From positions 124,001 to 188,000 of the forward strand of contig NZ_FUZU01000004.1 in assembly GCF_900167975.1 (NCBI RefSeq): a stretch of DNA of 64,000 nt, written 5' to 3'. Positions 19,010 through 29,213 of this stretch are shown piece after piece. Made by a program: the position numbers and the translations under genes. This stretch comes from Ohtaekwangia koreensis. Its GTDB lineage: Bacteria; Bacteroidota; Bacteroidia; Cytophagales; Cyclobacteriaceae. Positions within the stretch are counted from its first letter, which is position 1. Every line of letters begins with the position of its first letter. The notes under the pieces were generated by a model, which was given only the letters and a program-made list of their open reading frames with translations, ran no database searches and was not told where the DNA came from.

Positions 19010-20560
19010 ATGAGAAGAATGAGAACACCAGTTTACGTCATCAGTAAGTTAAACATCAACATCTTGTTTATCTTCCTTCTGTCCTTCGGATTTTCGATCC
19101 GAATCCAAGCACAAAACGTTGGGATAAACGCCACGGGCGCAACGCCAAATGCTTCTGCCATGCTAGATATATCTTCTACGAATTCGGGACTATTGATCCC
19201 TCGTGTAGCCTTGACTGCATCTAACGTAGCGGGTCCTATAGCATCACCTGCAACAAGTTTGCTGGTATATAATACTGCCACAGCCGGCACAGATCCGAAC
19301 GCAGTAGTACCCGGATTTTATTACTGGAGTGGCACTGCTTGGATTCCTTTTATGGTGCAAAACTCTTCCAGTAATGGAGGTTGGTCATTGAAAGGTAATG
19401 CAGGAACGGATGCTACCGCTAACTTCATTGGTACTACCGATGATAAGCAAGTCACTTTCAAATCTAACAATCAATCATTTCTCGAACTTGGAACACGCCA
19501 GGCTTTAGGATTAGTACAGAATTATACTGACTACACGGATGGCACTGAGAAAGTAAGCTATATACATACTTCGCTACAATTCGAGGCAGCGGCTGCAAGT
19601 TTTTACAAACCGAAATTCTTTGTAGATGCCAATGGCAACTTCCGTATGAAAGGTAGTTCTGCTAACTCTGACTTCTTTGAATTCGGAGCTACCGGAAGCA
19701 ATAACAACGGTGGGCTGGAATTTACTGTGGGCGATGATGGAAATGAGCCAATCGTTTTTAACAACTATAACTTTCAAAACAATGCTACTACCGAAATGAT
19801 GCGCATGCAAAACGGGCGAATGGCATTGGGTACTGCAACATTTGATGCTACAAACCCTGAGAAACTTGTAATCGATGCGGGCGCAACAACTTCTGTGAAT
19901 GCATTAAGTTCAAAAGGATCCATCAACAACTATTTACAATTCAATATTCAGAATCAATCTTCCGGAGCAAACGCATCATCCGATATAGTGGCCACGGCAA
20001 ACAACGGAACGGAGACTTCTAATTATGTTGACCTTGGTATCAATAGCGGAAGCTATACCGGTGGTGTCATGGGATCTTCCAATGATGCTTACCTCTATAA
20101 CTTAGGGCAAAACTTTTTGATCGGTACAGGTACAGCAGCAAAGGCGCTGGTGTTCATGACCGGTGGTACATCTCAGGCATCCAACGAACGCATGCGCATT
20201 GATGGCAGCGGAAATGTAGGTGTTGGTACAACAACACCAACGGCTAAGCTAGACGTTGCAGGAACCTATAAATTAGGAACTACAGGTACCGTGCTGACGA
20301 ACATGATGAAGACCAGCGTTTCGGTTAACGATAACACAACGTTTGCCTATACTTCTACACGCCAGGTATCTGTAACGGTTACTGGTGCTACACCCAATGC
20401 AACTGTAATTGTAAATCCAAGAACTGCTTTACCAGCCGGCATCGCCATTGCCTGGTCGCGTGTAAATAATAACAATACCGTGATCATCGGTTTCATTAAC
20501 TCCGATGTTACGGCTCGTGCCATCGGCAACGTTACATTCGACATCACGATCATTCAATAA
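19010..20560 (+). CDS. Exported surface protein with NVGINATGA-type N-terminus
   Basis: A 516-residue protein with a signal peptide ending SIRIQAQ. The mature N-terminus [20 protein letters not shown] is typical of a large group of Bacteroidota surface proteins, and the segment [22 protein letters not shown] resembles the stem of phage-tail-fibre-like proteins. It has no T9SS tail and no chaperone (peptidase S74) domain. It ends 22 bases before a larger T9SS protein and is probably co-expressed with it. A role in surface structure or adhesion is inferred. No enzymatic motif is visible. Confidence 0.7.
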   Translation: MRRMRTPVYVISKLNINILFIFLLSFGFSIRIQAQNVGINATGATPNASAMLDISSTNSGLLIPRVALTASNVAGPIASPATSLLVYNTATAGTDPNAVVPGFYYWSGTAWIPFMVQNSSSNGGWSLKGNAGTDATANFIGTTDDKQVTFKSNNQSFLELGTRQALGLVQNYTDYTDGTEKVSYIHTSLQFEAAAASFYKPKFFVDANGNFRMKGSSANSDFFEFGATGSNNNGGLEFTVGDDGNEPIVFNNYNFQNNATTEMMRMQNGRMALGTATFDATNPEKLVIDAGATTSVNALSSKGSINNYLQFNIQNQSSGANASSDIVATANNGTETSNYVDLGINSGSYTGGVMGSSNDAYLYNLGQNFLIGTGTAAKALVFMTGGTSQASNERMRIDGSGNVGVGTTTPTAKLDVAGTYKLGTTGTVLTNMMKTSVSVNDNTTFAYTSTRQVSVTVTGATPNATVIVNPRTALPAGIAIAWSRVNNNNTVIIGFINSDVTARAIGNVTFDITIIQ

Positions 20561-20582
20561 AGGAACGTTAACCTGCTATACC

Positions 20583-23500
20583 ATGAACGCCAAAAAGATA
20601 TATAGTATAACTTCGCGCACCGCATCGGTTGTTATGGTACTGTTGACCATGGCACTATACGAGGCTCCCGCACAGGGAAGAGTTGTACTGAATGGAGCAA
20701 AAGTTACCCTGGCGAATGGGGCAACCGTTGTGCTCGACAATCCTTCTTCCAATGCGATTACACGTGTAAGCGGACATATCATCAGCGAAGGTGAAAACAA
20801 TATTCTGCAGTGGAACACCGGTACAACTACCGGCAGCTATACCGTTCCCTGGGGCTTTGGCAACACAGACTATATTCCACTTACTTTTACCAAGGCATCC
20901 GGTACTGGCAACGGACGTTTTAAATTCGCTACCTATCATACCACGTGGGATAACAGCAGTAATCTGCCGACAGGCGTTACGAACATGAATGGAATTCCCG
21001 GAGCAGATGTATCCGCTTTCGCGGTAGATCGCTTCTGGCAGATCAGCGCAGAAGGCTATACTGTAAAGCCCGCTCTTACCAATGTATCTTTTTCTTATTT
21101 GAGTACGGAGTACGATGCTCCGAACAATACTAGTCTTGAGAGCAGATTGACGGCACAACGGTGGAACGCTTCTGCGAGTAGCTGGAATGACTATACTTCA
21201 GGAGGTATAGCGAATGCTACGGCAAATACTGTTACTATATCTTCTCTTGATCCCGCCAATTTATACTCTTGGTGGGCATTGACATATCCTGGCTCGAATC
21301 TTCATTGGGTAGCGCCTTCAAATTCAACATGGAACAATGCATCGAACTGGTCAACCACAGCAGGTGGTGCGGGTGGAGCAGGTGTTCCGACTGCTGCCGA
21401 TGCGGTCTTTTTTGAAAGTAATAGAGTAACAAATTGTACCGTAGATGTAAATGCTATAGTATATAACATGAACGTTCTCTCCGGCTATACTGGAACGATT
21501 AGCCAGGGAACGAACACGATGACCATCAACAATGCCACAACCTTGGGCGGTGGTATATTTCAAGGTGGTGCTTCGGATATAACTGTCAACGGTCAGTTTA
21601 CAATAGCAGGTACTGCGTTCACGGCTCCTTCTGCCGCGCTGAATCTTAAGAATAATTTTTCACTTACCAGTGGATCTTTTGCGCATAACAATGGTACACT
21701 GCGTTTATCCGGAAGCAATGGACAACAAACTATAACAAGCTCACGCGTTAATACATTTAATAATATAGTTGTAACAAATACATCGGCAACGCCTGCAGCA
21801 AGTATAGAAAGCAGTCAGAACCTTTCAGGTGTTCTCACCTTGGCAAATAATGTAGTGTTTGATGCAGACGGAAGCCAGAACTCGGCTATCCTGACACTGA
21901 TCTCAACAGGGGATAACCCAACGAAAGATGCAGCGATCGGTGTACTTCCCAGTGGAGCAAGTGTTATCGGAAATGTTACGGTTCAACGTTTCATGGCGAT
22001 TGAAGGTCCCAGCAATGGAAGGATCTATCGTTACGTAGCCTCACCGTTGCAGAACGCTACAGTAGCCGATGTTCAAAAAGAAATTCCGGTAACGGGAGCA
22101 TTTACCGGCACGAGCAAATGCAGTGGTTGTGGAACCGCAGCTTCCATGTTTGCTTACAACGAAAAAGCAATCACCGATACAAACAAAAGCGGCACAGCCG
22201 ATTATGATGACGGTTACGAAAATTTCCCGGTAGCATCCAATTCAGAAACGCTGACACCCGGTAAAGGCTATGCGATGTTTGTGCGTGGCAACCAGATCAC
22301 GTCAGCATTGTGGGATGTACGTGGTATCATCAACAGCGGTAACGTAACTCCGGTTACACTTCCGGTATACTATACTTCAAGCGGCAAGGCTGCCAATGAT
22401 GGCTGGAACCTGGTCGGAAACCCTTACCCTTCTACGATTGACTGGAATGCTGCCCAAGGATGGATCAAAACAAACGTTGATGCCGCTATATATATACGTG
22501 ATAATGCTTCTGTGAATACACAGGTTGCAGCGTGGAATGGTGTTGTAGGTACCAACGGTGGCTCGAGCACGATCGCCATGGGACAAGGCTTCTGGGTAAA
22601 AGCAAATGGTAATGGTGTACCCGTTCTTCAGGCTGACGAAAATGTTAAAGCTGCCGGAACACAAACTACATTTTTCAAAAAAGCTGCTCCCACAGATCTT
22701 CTCCGTATAACATTGGCGAAAGGGACAACCCGCGATGAAACAATAGTACACTTCAGAGAAGATGCTACCGAAAATTACGACTCGCACGCAGACGCATTAA
22801 AGTTAGCGAATGCAACCTTCAACCTTTCTACACTGATGAGTGGTGGAAAAGAACTTGCTATCAATTCGCTGGCACCATTCAACTGCAGCAGTACGGTGAA
22901 GCTAAATATACAGGGTGCAGCAGCAGGAAGTTATAGTCTTGATTTCTCAGGCTATGAATCGTTCCCAAAAGGTATAGAGATTATGTTAACCGATAATTTT
23001 ACAAACAATGTTATCGATGTTCGTAAAACTACATCCTATAGTTTTTCTGTAACAGCGCAGGCAGCAAGCACAGGTGCCAGCCGGTTCCTGGTAAGCTTCT
23101 CACAGCCTACCGTTCAGGATAAATTTTCAATTACAACACAGAACATTTGCTCAGGATCAGATGCTGTTGTAAACATCAGCAACTCACAAACAGATGTAGC
23201 GTATTCTGCACATGCAAAAAATTCAAGTATACTATCTTCTTCCGTTCTTGGTAACGGGGATGAAATACAAGTCCGTATTCCTGCCGGAACTCTTTTGGCA
23301 GGAGTTGATACAATCCTGGTAACGGCAGCCGGTAACAACTGTAGCCTGCCCGTTGTAAAAAGCATTGCGCTCAACGTAGAAAAGAAAGCAGAGATTGTAA
23401 CGGTTGAAAACGGTAAGCAATGCGAACAAGGCGCTGTAACGCTGCAGGCAACCGGAGCTCCTGAAAAAGGATCGTATCGCTGGTATACTACTGAAGCCGG

Positions 23501-24101
23501 TACTACACCTATACCTGATCAACAAAATTCAACCTATACCACACCATCGCTGTCAGCATCCCAGGTATATTATGTATCAGCTGTGAACGCATTAGGTTGT
23601 GAAGGCAGCAGAAAGCCTGTGCTTGCAGAAATTGTAAAACTGAGTGCTTCAATAACCGAACGTGGCGATTCACTGATCAGCAACTACACCACCGGCAATC
23701 AATGGTATCTGAACCAGACCTTATTATCAGGTGCAAATACACAATCCATTAAAGCAGAGAAGTCGGGTGTGTATCAGGTAGAAGTTTCGTTACAAGGTTG
23801 TACTACAACAGCAACGCGCGAACTTACCATTACTGGAACCGAGCTGACTACTTCATCCATCGCTATATATCCGAACCCGGTTGCCAGAGAGTTACACATT
23901 GAGATACCGGCTTCATTCAGCAACCTTACTACTTTCAAAATATTGAATATGGTAGGACAGCCCATCGGTACAATTGATCTGCACCAGGATAATAATATGC
24001 GCACCGGAACTTTCGACATGAAGAATTACCCTTCCGGTGTATATATAGTACAAGGCTCCAATGCCAGCTCAGTTGTAGAATTTAAAATTGTAAAGGAATA
24101 A
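20583..24101 (+). CDS. Large T9SS-exported surface protein (adhesin-like)
   Basis: A 1,172-residue protein with a signal peptide (about 1-32) starting MNAKKIYSITSR. Long Ser/Thr/Asn/Gly-rich beta-strand regions resemble autotransporter or adhesin repeats (VTVNGQFTI.., NNGTLRLSG). Two Cys-containing Ig-like segments follow near the C-terminus. The last ~80 residues are a T9SS type A sorting domain (SIAIYPNPV ... YPSGVYIVQG). The chosen ATG at 20583 gives a proper signal peptide; an upstream in-frame start would overlap the preceding gene. No catalytic domain is seen. It likely works with the upstream surface protein. Confidence 0.85.
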   Translation: MNAKKIYSITSRTASVVMVLLTMALYEAPAQGRVVLNGAKVTLANGATVVLDNPSSNAITRVSGHIISEGENNILQWNTGTTTGSYTVPWGFGNTDYIPLTFTKASGTGNGRFKFATYHTTWDNSSNLPTGVTNMNGIPGADVSAFAVDRFWQISAEGYTVKPALTNVSFSYLSTEYDAPNNTSLESRLTAQRWNASASSWNDYTSGGIANATANTVTISSLDPANLYSWWALTYPGSNLHWVAPSNSTWNNASNWSTTAGGAGGAGVPTAADAVFFESNRVTNCTVDVNAIVYNMNVLSGYTGTISQGTNTMTINNATTLGGGIFQGGASDITVNGQFTIAGTAFTAPSAALNLKNNFSLTSGSFAHNNGTLRLSGSNGQQTITSSRVNTFNNIVVTNTSATPAASIESSQNLSGVLTLANNVVFDADGSQNSAILTLISTGDNPTKDAAIGVLPSGASVIGNVTVQRFMAIEGPSNGRIYRYVASPLQNATVADVQKEIPVTGAFTGTSKCSGCGTAASMFAYNEKAITDTNKSGTADYDDGYENFPVASNSETLTPGKGYAMFVRGNQITSALWDVRGIINSGNVTPVTLPVYYTSSGKAANDGWNLVGNPYPSTIDWNAAQGWIKTNVDAAIYIRDNASVNTQVAAWNGVVGTNGGSSTIAMGQGFWVKANGNGVPVLQADENVKAAGTQTTFFKKAAPTDLLRITLAKGTTRDETIVHFREDATENYDSHADALKLANATFNLSTLMSGGKELAINSLAPFNCSSTVKLNIQGAAAGSYSLDFSGYESFPKGIEIMLTDNFTNNVIDVRKTTSYSFSVTAQAASTGASRFLVSFSQPTVQDKFSITTQNICSGSDAVVNISNSQTDVAYSAHAKNSSILSSSVLGNGDEIQVRIPAGTLLAGVDTILVTAAGNNCSLPVVKSIALNVEKKAEIVTVENGKQCEQGAVTLQATGAPEKGSYRWYTTEAGTTPIPDQQNSTYTTPSLSASQVYYVSAVNALGCEGSRKPVLAEIVKLSASITERGDSLISNYTTGNQWYLNQTLLSGANTQSIKAEKSGVYQVEVSLQGCTTTATRELTITGTELTTSSIAIYPNPVARELHIEIPASFSNLTTFKILNMVGQPIGTIDLHQDNNMRTGTFDMKNYPSGVYIVQGSNASSVVEFKIVKE

Positions 24102-24147
24102 GCTTCCGATCGTATAAAGGTGTAGAAGATACAGATCTCTACACTAT

Positions 24148-24184
24148 AACAGAGCTTCCAACTTTATTGGAAGCTCTGTTTTTT
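24148..24184 (+). terminator. Terminator of the surface-protein operon
   Basis: A perfect 14-bp stem (AACAGAGCTTCCAA / TTGGAAGCTCTGTT) with a 5-base loop is followed by TTTT. It lies 46 bases after the T9SS protein stop. Confidence 0.9.
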
Positions 24185-24452
24185 AAACCGAAATCGTACC
24201 GGAGCTACAAGCCATACCCTGCAATAGTTCGTGGATACGTCACAAAAATAAACCTGCGGCTCCTCGGTAATTTTACTGATAATAGTTACTAAAAAAACAT
24301 CTATACTCCCGCCTCGGGTTCGCCCTATATTTATCAAATGGTATCATACATTTTATTTGCAATGCCTTCGATTGTAAAAGGAAATGCGCGCGAAAACATA
24401 CACCCTGTCCTAAATATTTCATCCCGGCTTCAATCTGAAGGAATGGTTTTTG

Positions 24453-24460
24453 TATCTTTG
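24453..24460 (+). promoter_or_regulatory. Bacteroidota-type -7 promoter element (TATCTTTG)
   Basis: TATCTTTG matches the Bacteroidota -7 consensus TAnnTTTG exactly. A matching -33 TTG is not obvious. Transcription would start near 24467, about 300 bases before the PBP gene, implying a long leader or a separate small RNA. Confidence 0.45.
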
Positions 24461-24466
24461 TCAGCG

Positions 24467-24745
24467 CTTATCAATAACGGTCCAGGATACGGTTAAAAAC
24501 CTTTCATGGGGCGGGAGAAGTGAGAGGCTGTCCAATTTAATTTTCCATATAAATCATTGATATCAAGGTATTTATGAATTAAAGGACGTTGGCTGTTCCC
24601 TTGAAATTGGAAGCCTTTGAATCGTTAGGTTTGAAGGCTTTTAAGTTTATTAGACTCTCCTACCGTAACATCAGGCGATTAATAAGCACTCGGGATACCT
24701 TGGTCTGATTGTTATATAATGAACAGGTAATTATCTTACCTCCTT
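24467..24745 (+). ncRNA. Candidate structured small RNA or long leader upstream of PBP1A
   Basis: Between the promoter element at 24453 and the PBP start lie about 280 non-coding bases with several possible helices. ATAAC at 24474 can pair with GTTAT at 24711, and CCAGG at 24482 with CCTTGG at 24698, closing the region. Inside are TTTAATT/AATTAAA (around 24535/24577) and the hairpin AAGCCTT/AAGGCTT (24611/24634). A six-pair hairpin AGGTAA/TTACCT at 24725-24741 followed by T-rich sequence could end it. The architecture suggests a 6S-like or other structured RNA, but no known family signature was recognised. Rest of the gap (24185-24452): nothing seen. Confidence 0.3.
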
Positions 24746-24769
24746 TGATTTTGTTTGACGTGAATAGCT

Positions 24770-27244
24770 ATGCAAGAATTTCTAAATAAACTGATAGGTA
24801 AACTCCGATACATCTATACCGTACTGTATCAAAAAGCTGAGCCTGCTATTCAGTATATCAAACAACGCTACCTCCAGGTACGTGAATACTACAGGACACA
24901 TCCGAAGGCACGCAGGTGGTCTATTATAGGCGCTATTATACTGGGGCCTCCCCTTCTACTTGCAATCGTTGTGTGGATTGAAATTCCAAGCAAGAAATCG
25001 CTTCGCAATATTCAGAACCAGGTTGCCTCTGAAGTATATAGTGCCGATAGCGTTTTACTGGGCCGTTACTATATACAGGACAGAACTGAAATAAAATTTG
25101 AAGAGATCTCTCCCATGGTGATCGATGCGCTCATCGCCACAGAAGACGTTCGCTATTATGAACATAGCGGTGTTGACTTTGAAAGTTTAGGAAGGGTATT
25201 CATAAAATCTATACTTCTTCAGGAGGAGTCAGCCGGTGGCGGAAGTACGATCACGCAACAGCTCGCCAAGAACCTGTATCCGCGAAAGCGTTATTGGATT
25301 TTATCCATGTTGATTAACAAGTCGCGCGAGTTAATCACTGCGCAACGTCTTGAAAATATATACTCGAAGAAAGACCTCATCACACTATATCTGAATACCA
25401 TTCCTTTTGCGGACCAGACGTTCGGGATCGAGGCTGCCTCCAAACGCTTCTTCTCGTGCACTGCAAAAGACCTTACTGTAAATCAAGCTGCAGTATTGGT
25501 GGGCATGCTGAAGGCAACGAACTCCTACAATCCGCGATTATTCCCCGAGCGATCGCTGACGCGGAGAAATGTAGTGCTCTCGCAGATGGTGAAGTATAAT
25601 TACCTCACCAAAGAAAAATTGGATTCATTAAAAGGGCTGCCACTCGAATTAAAGTATAATACATTATCGCATCACCAGGGACTCGCTCCTTATTTCCGTG
25701 AATATGTAAAAGCAGAATTATTGAACTGGTGCCGGGTGAATAAAAAACCGGACGGTTCTCCTTACAATATATATACTGATGGACTTAAGATCTATACTAC
25801 GATCGATTCGCGTTTGCAAGAGTACGCTGAAAAGGCAGTGACGCAGCAGATGACGGAAGTACAAAAACAATTCTTCGATCATTGGCGTAAAGAAAATCCA
25901 TGGCAGAAAAATGAAGAAGTCATTCAGGATGCTATACATCGCTCACAACGGTATCAGCGTATGAAGGAACAAGGTCTTTCAGAAGAAGATATACTGGCAG
26001 CATTACAGAAACCTGTCCCTATGCGCGTATTCTCGTGGGAAGGTGAAAAGATTTTAAAGATGAGTCCGATCGACTCTATTAAACACCACATACAGATTTT
26101 AAATGCAGGCTTCCTCGCCATGGAACCTCAAACCGGTAAAATTAAAGCATGGGTGGGTGGTATAGATCATGACTTCTTTCAGTATGATCACGTGAAGACT
26201 TCTACAAAGCGACAAGTGGGCTCAACTTTCAAACCTATCGTTTACGCTATGGCTATTGAAAAAGGGTTTGAACCCTGTGATTTTATCTCTGCAGAAAGAA
26301 AGACCTATATAGATGAAGAAGGTGACAAGTGGACCCCCCGCAATACTCAGAACGATTACCAGGTAAAATACTCGATGCGTGGAGCACTTGCTTACTCGGT
26401 AAATACGGTGTCAGTGAAATTAATTGAGATGGCGGGTGTTGACAGCACTATTGCGCTTTCGCGGAAGATGGGCGTGATCAGTGAAATGAAACATGTGCCT
26501 TCTGTTGCGCTTGGTTCTTCTTCTGTATCATTAACGGAAATGACAACGGCATATTCATGCATAGCGAATGAAGGGCTCACTGTTTTACCGTATCACATCA
26601 TCGCTATAAAAGATTTATACGGTAATATATATGACAACTTCAAGCCGAATACGAAAGGCATTCGTGCAGTATCAAAAGAGGCTGCTTTACTGGTAAGACA
26701 AATGTTACAGACCGTTGTACATGAAGGAACGGCTTCACGCTTGCGCTGGAAGTATGGTATATTAAATGACGTAGCAGGGAAAACCGGAACGACACAAGCT
26801 AATGCTGATGGATGGTTCATGGCTATGACACCGAAATTAGTAGTAGGCTCGTGGGTGGGTGCTGATGATCCTCGCATACACTTCAGAAGTACAGAACTTG
26901 GTCAGGGTTCCAGCACGGCTTTGCCGATGTTTGGTTACTTCATGAAGCAGGTAAATGCAGACAAACATTTCGAAGATATATCTGAGGCTACATTTTCACG
27001 CCTGCCTTACGACTTGCAACAACGACTGAACTGCGACCTGTATGAACTGGATGATGCATTACTTGCTGAACTAAAGCTGATGGTAATGAAGCAGGATTCT
27101 ATACGCCAGGTTGATACGCTCGCCAACCTGAAAGAATCATTCATGGAAAAGATATATAAGCGCAAGCTTAAGAAAATGCAAGCCAACCAACCCAGTGATA
27201 GCACTACGAATGATGTAGAGGGATTGGAGAATCTCGGAGGATAG
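24770..27244 (+). CDS. Class A penicillin-binding protein (PBP1A-like), transglycosylase/transpeptidase
   Basis: An 824-residue bifunctional peptidoglycan synthase anchored by one helix (about 47-67). The GT51 glycosyltransferase domain (about 95-275) contains catalytic E125 in ATEDVRYYEHSG and the GGSTITQQLAKNL motif. The transpeptidase domain (about 440-730) has nucleophile S485 and K488 in GSTFKP, the second motif SVN (AYSVNTVS) and KTGT (AGKTGTTQ). It polymerises glycan strands and cross-links them in the periplasm. It is monocistronic, with a strong terminator downstream. The C-terminal tail is lysine-rich and of low complexity. Confidence 0.96.
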   Translation: MQEFLNKLIGKLRYIYTVLYQKAEPAIQYIKQRYLQVREYYRTHPKARRWSIIGAIILGPPLLLAIVVWIEIPSKKSLRNIQNQVASEVYSADSVLLGRYYIQDRTEIKFEEISPMVIDALIATEDVRYYEHSGVDFESLGRVFIKSILLQEESAGGGSTITQQLAKNLYPRKRYWILSMLINKSRELITAQRLENIYSKKDLITLYLNTIPFADQTFGIEAASKRFFSCTAKDLTVNQAAVLVGMLKATNSYNPRLFPERSLTRRNVVLSQMVKYNYLTKEKLDSLKGLPLELKYNTLSHHQGLAPYFREYVKAELLNWCRVNKKPDGSPYNIYTDGLKIYTTIDSRLQEYAEKAVTQQMTEVQKQFFDHWRKENPWQKNEEVIQDAIHRSQRYQRMKEQGLSEEDILAALQKPVPMRVFSWEGEKILKMSPIDSIKHHIQILNAGFLAMEPQTGKIKAWVGGIDHDFFQYDHVKTSTKRQVGSTFKPIVYAMAIEKGFEPCDFISAERKTYIDEEGDKWTPRNTQNDYQVKYSMRGALAYSVNTVSVKLIEMAGVDSTIALSRKMGVISEMKHVPSVALGSSSVSLTEMTTAYSCIANEGLTVLPYHIIAIKDLYGNIYDNFKPNTKGIRAVSKEAALLVRQMLQTVVHEGTASRLRWKYGILNDVAGKTGTTQANADGWFMAMTPKLVVGSWVGADDPRIHFRSTELGQGSSTALPMFGYFMKQVNADKHFEDISEATFSRLPYDLQQRLNCDLYELDDALLAELKLMVMKQDSIRQVDTLANLKESFMEKIYKRKLKKMQANQPSDSTTNDVEGLENLGG

Positions 27245-27305
27245 TTTTTGGGTAATGACTTGTTATTCATGAGTCATATTCCTGAATATAACCGGTGAAG
27301 TATAC

Positions 27306-27348
27306 AGGCCTCACTCAAGTACTCATCTCAGAGACTTGAGTGAGGCCT
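27306..27348. terminator. Convergent terminator between PBP and RarD-like genes
   Basis: A perfect 15-bp stem (AGGCCTCACTCAAGT / ACTTGAGTGAGGCCT) with a 13-base loop lies between the converging genes. The T-run is poor on both sides. Confidence 0.7.
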
Positions 27349-27439
27349 TATCGTTGTAGTGAATATATATAATGTACCAGATCCGCAAGAACTTCACCTG
27401 ATCATTTTACCAAAACTATATTCGAACGTTGCAGTTCTC

Positions 27440-28345
27440 CTACACCATTCTTGCTTTACCACCAAAGGCCAGCCGCACCGTTGGATAGTTAAAGAGGACA
27501 AGGGCGATTAAGATAATAAAATATCCGGTAAGCTGAATTGCGTTTACCGTTTCACCAAATACTACAAACGCTACGGTAAAATTAATCAGCGGGTTTATAT
27601 ACATCAGTATACCGATGGTTGCAGAGTTAATCCGGTTCAATGCAAATAAATTCAGAAACAACGGCAATACTGTAAATATGACAGCAATAGCCATGATCAA
27701 CCCATAAAACTTTGCCGATGAAGGTATCTGATTGATCAATTGACTATAGAATATATTTAGTATAACAAATGAGAACAGTACCTGTATTCCAAGAATGATC
27801 ATTCTGTCAAAACCCTGATTTTTACGTTGCGAGATCAGGTATAGTGCATAGGTGACGGCCGTAAGAAAGCTATAGCCTAATTCAAGTGCTGAGTTCATTC
27901 CCATCACCACACAACTCAGTGTACACAATACAACAGCAATCCACTGCAGTGTTGTCATCTTTTCCTGTATCAACACATACCCTAATACAGCTGTGATCAC
28001 CGGACAGATCAGATACGAAAAAGAAGCTGTCTTGATATTAATGTGGTTGACTATATATATAAATGTAAGCCAGTTCACGGTAAGCAGTGCGCCACCTGCG
28101 AGTGTAAGCAGAATAACGTTTCTTCTTTTACCGGGTGCGAATGACTTCAGAAAAGCAAGATCTTTCCGGATATCGTTACGCTTGAATCCAAAAACGACTA
28201 TCAGTAAAACGATCGATGAAAATAAAATGCGAAAGTAAAGAATCTCTCCTGCGGAGAATTCCTTTAATGCTCGTAACGGAATTGAAAAAAATCCCCACGT
28301 TACAAATGCGGCAATCGCAGACAAATAATGTTTCCTACTATCCAT
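27440..28345 (-). CDS. rarD: EamA/RarD-family membrane transporter
   Basis: A drug/metabolite-transporter superfamily protein with about ten membrane helices in two EamA repeats (about 5-140 and 150-295). The N-terminal ..AIAAFVTWGFFSIPLRAL and the middle VNWLTFIYIVNH are characteristic of the RarD subgroup. Substrates of RarD proteins are not established. The ATG at 28345 places the first helix as in other RarD proteins (301 residues); an upstream ATG at 28378 would add 11 residues. It is divergent from the cyclophilin gene. Confidence 0.85.
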   Translation of the reverse strand: MDSRKHYLSAIAAFVTWGFFSIPLRALKEFSAGEILYFRILFSSIVLLIVVFGFKRNDIRKDLAFLKSFAPGKRRNVILLTLAGGALLTVNWLTFIYIVNHINIKTASFSYLICPVITAVLGYVLIQEKMTTLQWIAVVLCTLSCVVMGMNSALELGYSFLTAVTYALYLISQRKNQGFDRMIILGIQVLFSFVILNIFYSQLINQIPSSAKFYGLIMAIAVIFTVLPLFLNLFALNRINSATIGILMYINPLINFTVAFVVFGETVNAIQLTGYFIILIALVLFNYPTVRLAFGGKARMV

Positions 28346-28393
28346 GAGGAGGCGAATATAAAGATTAAAGTATACCATTAAAATGCTTTATCG

Positions 28394-28424
28394 TTGTACA
28401 TTACTGCAAACGTTTTTACATTTA
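28394..28424 (+). promoter_or_regulatory. Likely promoter of the cyclophilin gene
   Basis: A -33 type TTG (28394-28396) lies 20 bases before TACATTTA (28417-28424), which matches the Bacteroidota -7 element TAnnTTTG at seven of eight positions. Predicted transcription start is about 28431, 24 bases before the ATG. Confidence 0.45.
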
Positions 28425-28454
28425 AAAATTCGTTACTAAAACTATCACCAGATT

Positions 28455-29132
28455 ATGAGTCGGTTTTATATCGTACTGCTGTTCGTTTTGTTCATATCCT
28501 GTAACAAGAAAGAAACGGTTGTCATCACGCCTGAAAACATCCGTGAGGTATTGACACAATACGGCAAAGAGAATCCTGAAAATGAAGTAATCATTGAGAC
28601 AAAGATGGGCAACATCAAGCTGAAATTGTTTGAAGATACACCACTTCATCGCGCTAACTTTATCAAGTTGATCAAAGAAGGATACTATGATGATGCAGAC
28701 TTTTACAGGATCGCATATGAGTTTATGATTCAAGGTGGTGATCTTAAAAAGAAACTGAACTATCGCATCCCATCAGAATTCAATCCAAAGTATTATCACA
28801 AAAAAGGAGCGCTGTCCATGGCACGGGTCGATGATAACAATCCCAACCTTGAATCATCGGCAGCTGAGTTTTTTATTGTACATGGAACGCGCTACTCCGA
28901 TGAGGATATTGACATCGAAGCAAAAAATCTGGGTATATCCGTAACGCCTGAGCAACGCGAAGCCTATCGAACGGTAGGTGGCTATATGACGTTGGATGGA
29001 AGGTATACTGTATTCGGAGAGGTAACAGAAGGTCAGGACGTTGTCGATAAAATTGCAAGCGAAAAAGTCTTCAACACCGATCATCCGTTACGTAAAATTC
29101 CGTTCACGATTCGGGTTGCAGAATCAAAGTAA
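28455..29132 (+). CDS. Lipoprotein cyclophilin-type peptidyl-prolyl isomerase
   Basis: A 225-residue envelope lipoprotein (lipobox FISC, Cys about 16) with a cyclophilin domain. Recognisable segments are VIIETKMGNIKLKLFEDTPLHRANF at the start of the domain, FYRIAYEFMIQGGD in the core and the late VFGEVTEGQDVVDKI. The usual active-site FHR..F arginine is YRI here, with the conserved arginine retained. Cyclophilins isomerise X-Pro bonds and help fold exported proteins. An insertion of about 35 residues (SDEDIDIEAKNLG...) before the final strand is typical of Bacteroidota versions. Confidence 0.9.
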   Translation: MSRFYIVLLFVLFISCNKKETVVITPENIREVLTQYGKENPENEVIIETKMGNIKLKLFEDTPLHRANFIKLIKEGYYDDADFYRIAYEFMIQGGDLKKKLNYRIPSEFNPKYYHKKGALSMARVDDNNPNLESSAAEFFIVHGTRYSDEDIDIEAKNLGISVTPEQREAYRTVGGYMTLDGRYTVFGEVTEGQDVVDKIASEKVFNTDHPLRKIPFTIRVAESK

Positions 29133-29213
29133 ACATTGATCTGTTGAAATGCCGTTCATTTTTCTTTTAAGGTTAAAAAAATTACATCATCTTCGCGACA
29201 AAATTTCCATTTC

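Noticed and set aside
20505-20582. Upstream start for the large T9SS protein
   Set aside because: It overlaps the previous gene and would bury the signal peptide.
24467-24745. Candidate RNA as RNase P, tmRNA or SRP RNA
   Set aside because: None of the conserved sequence elements of these RNAs are visible.
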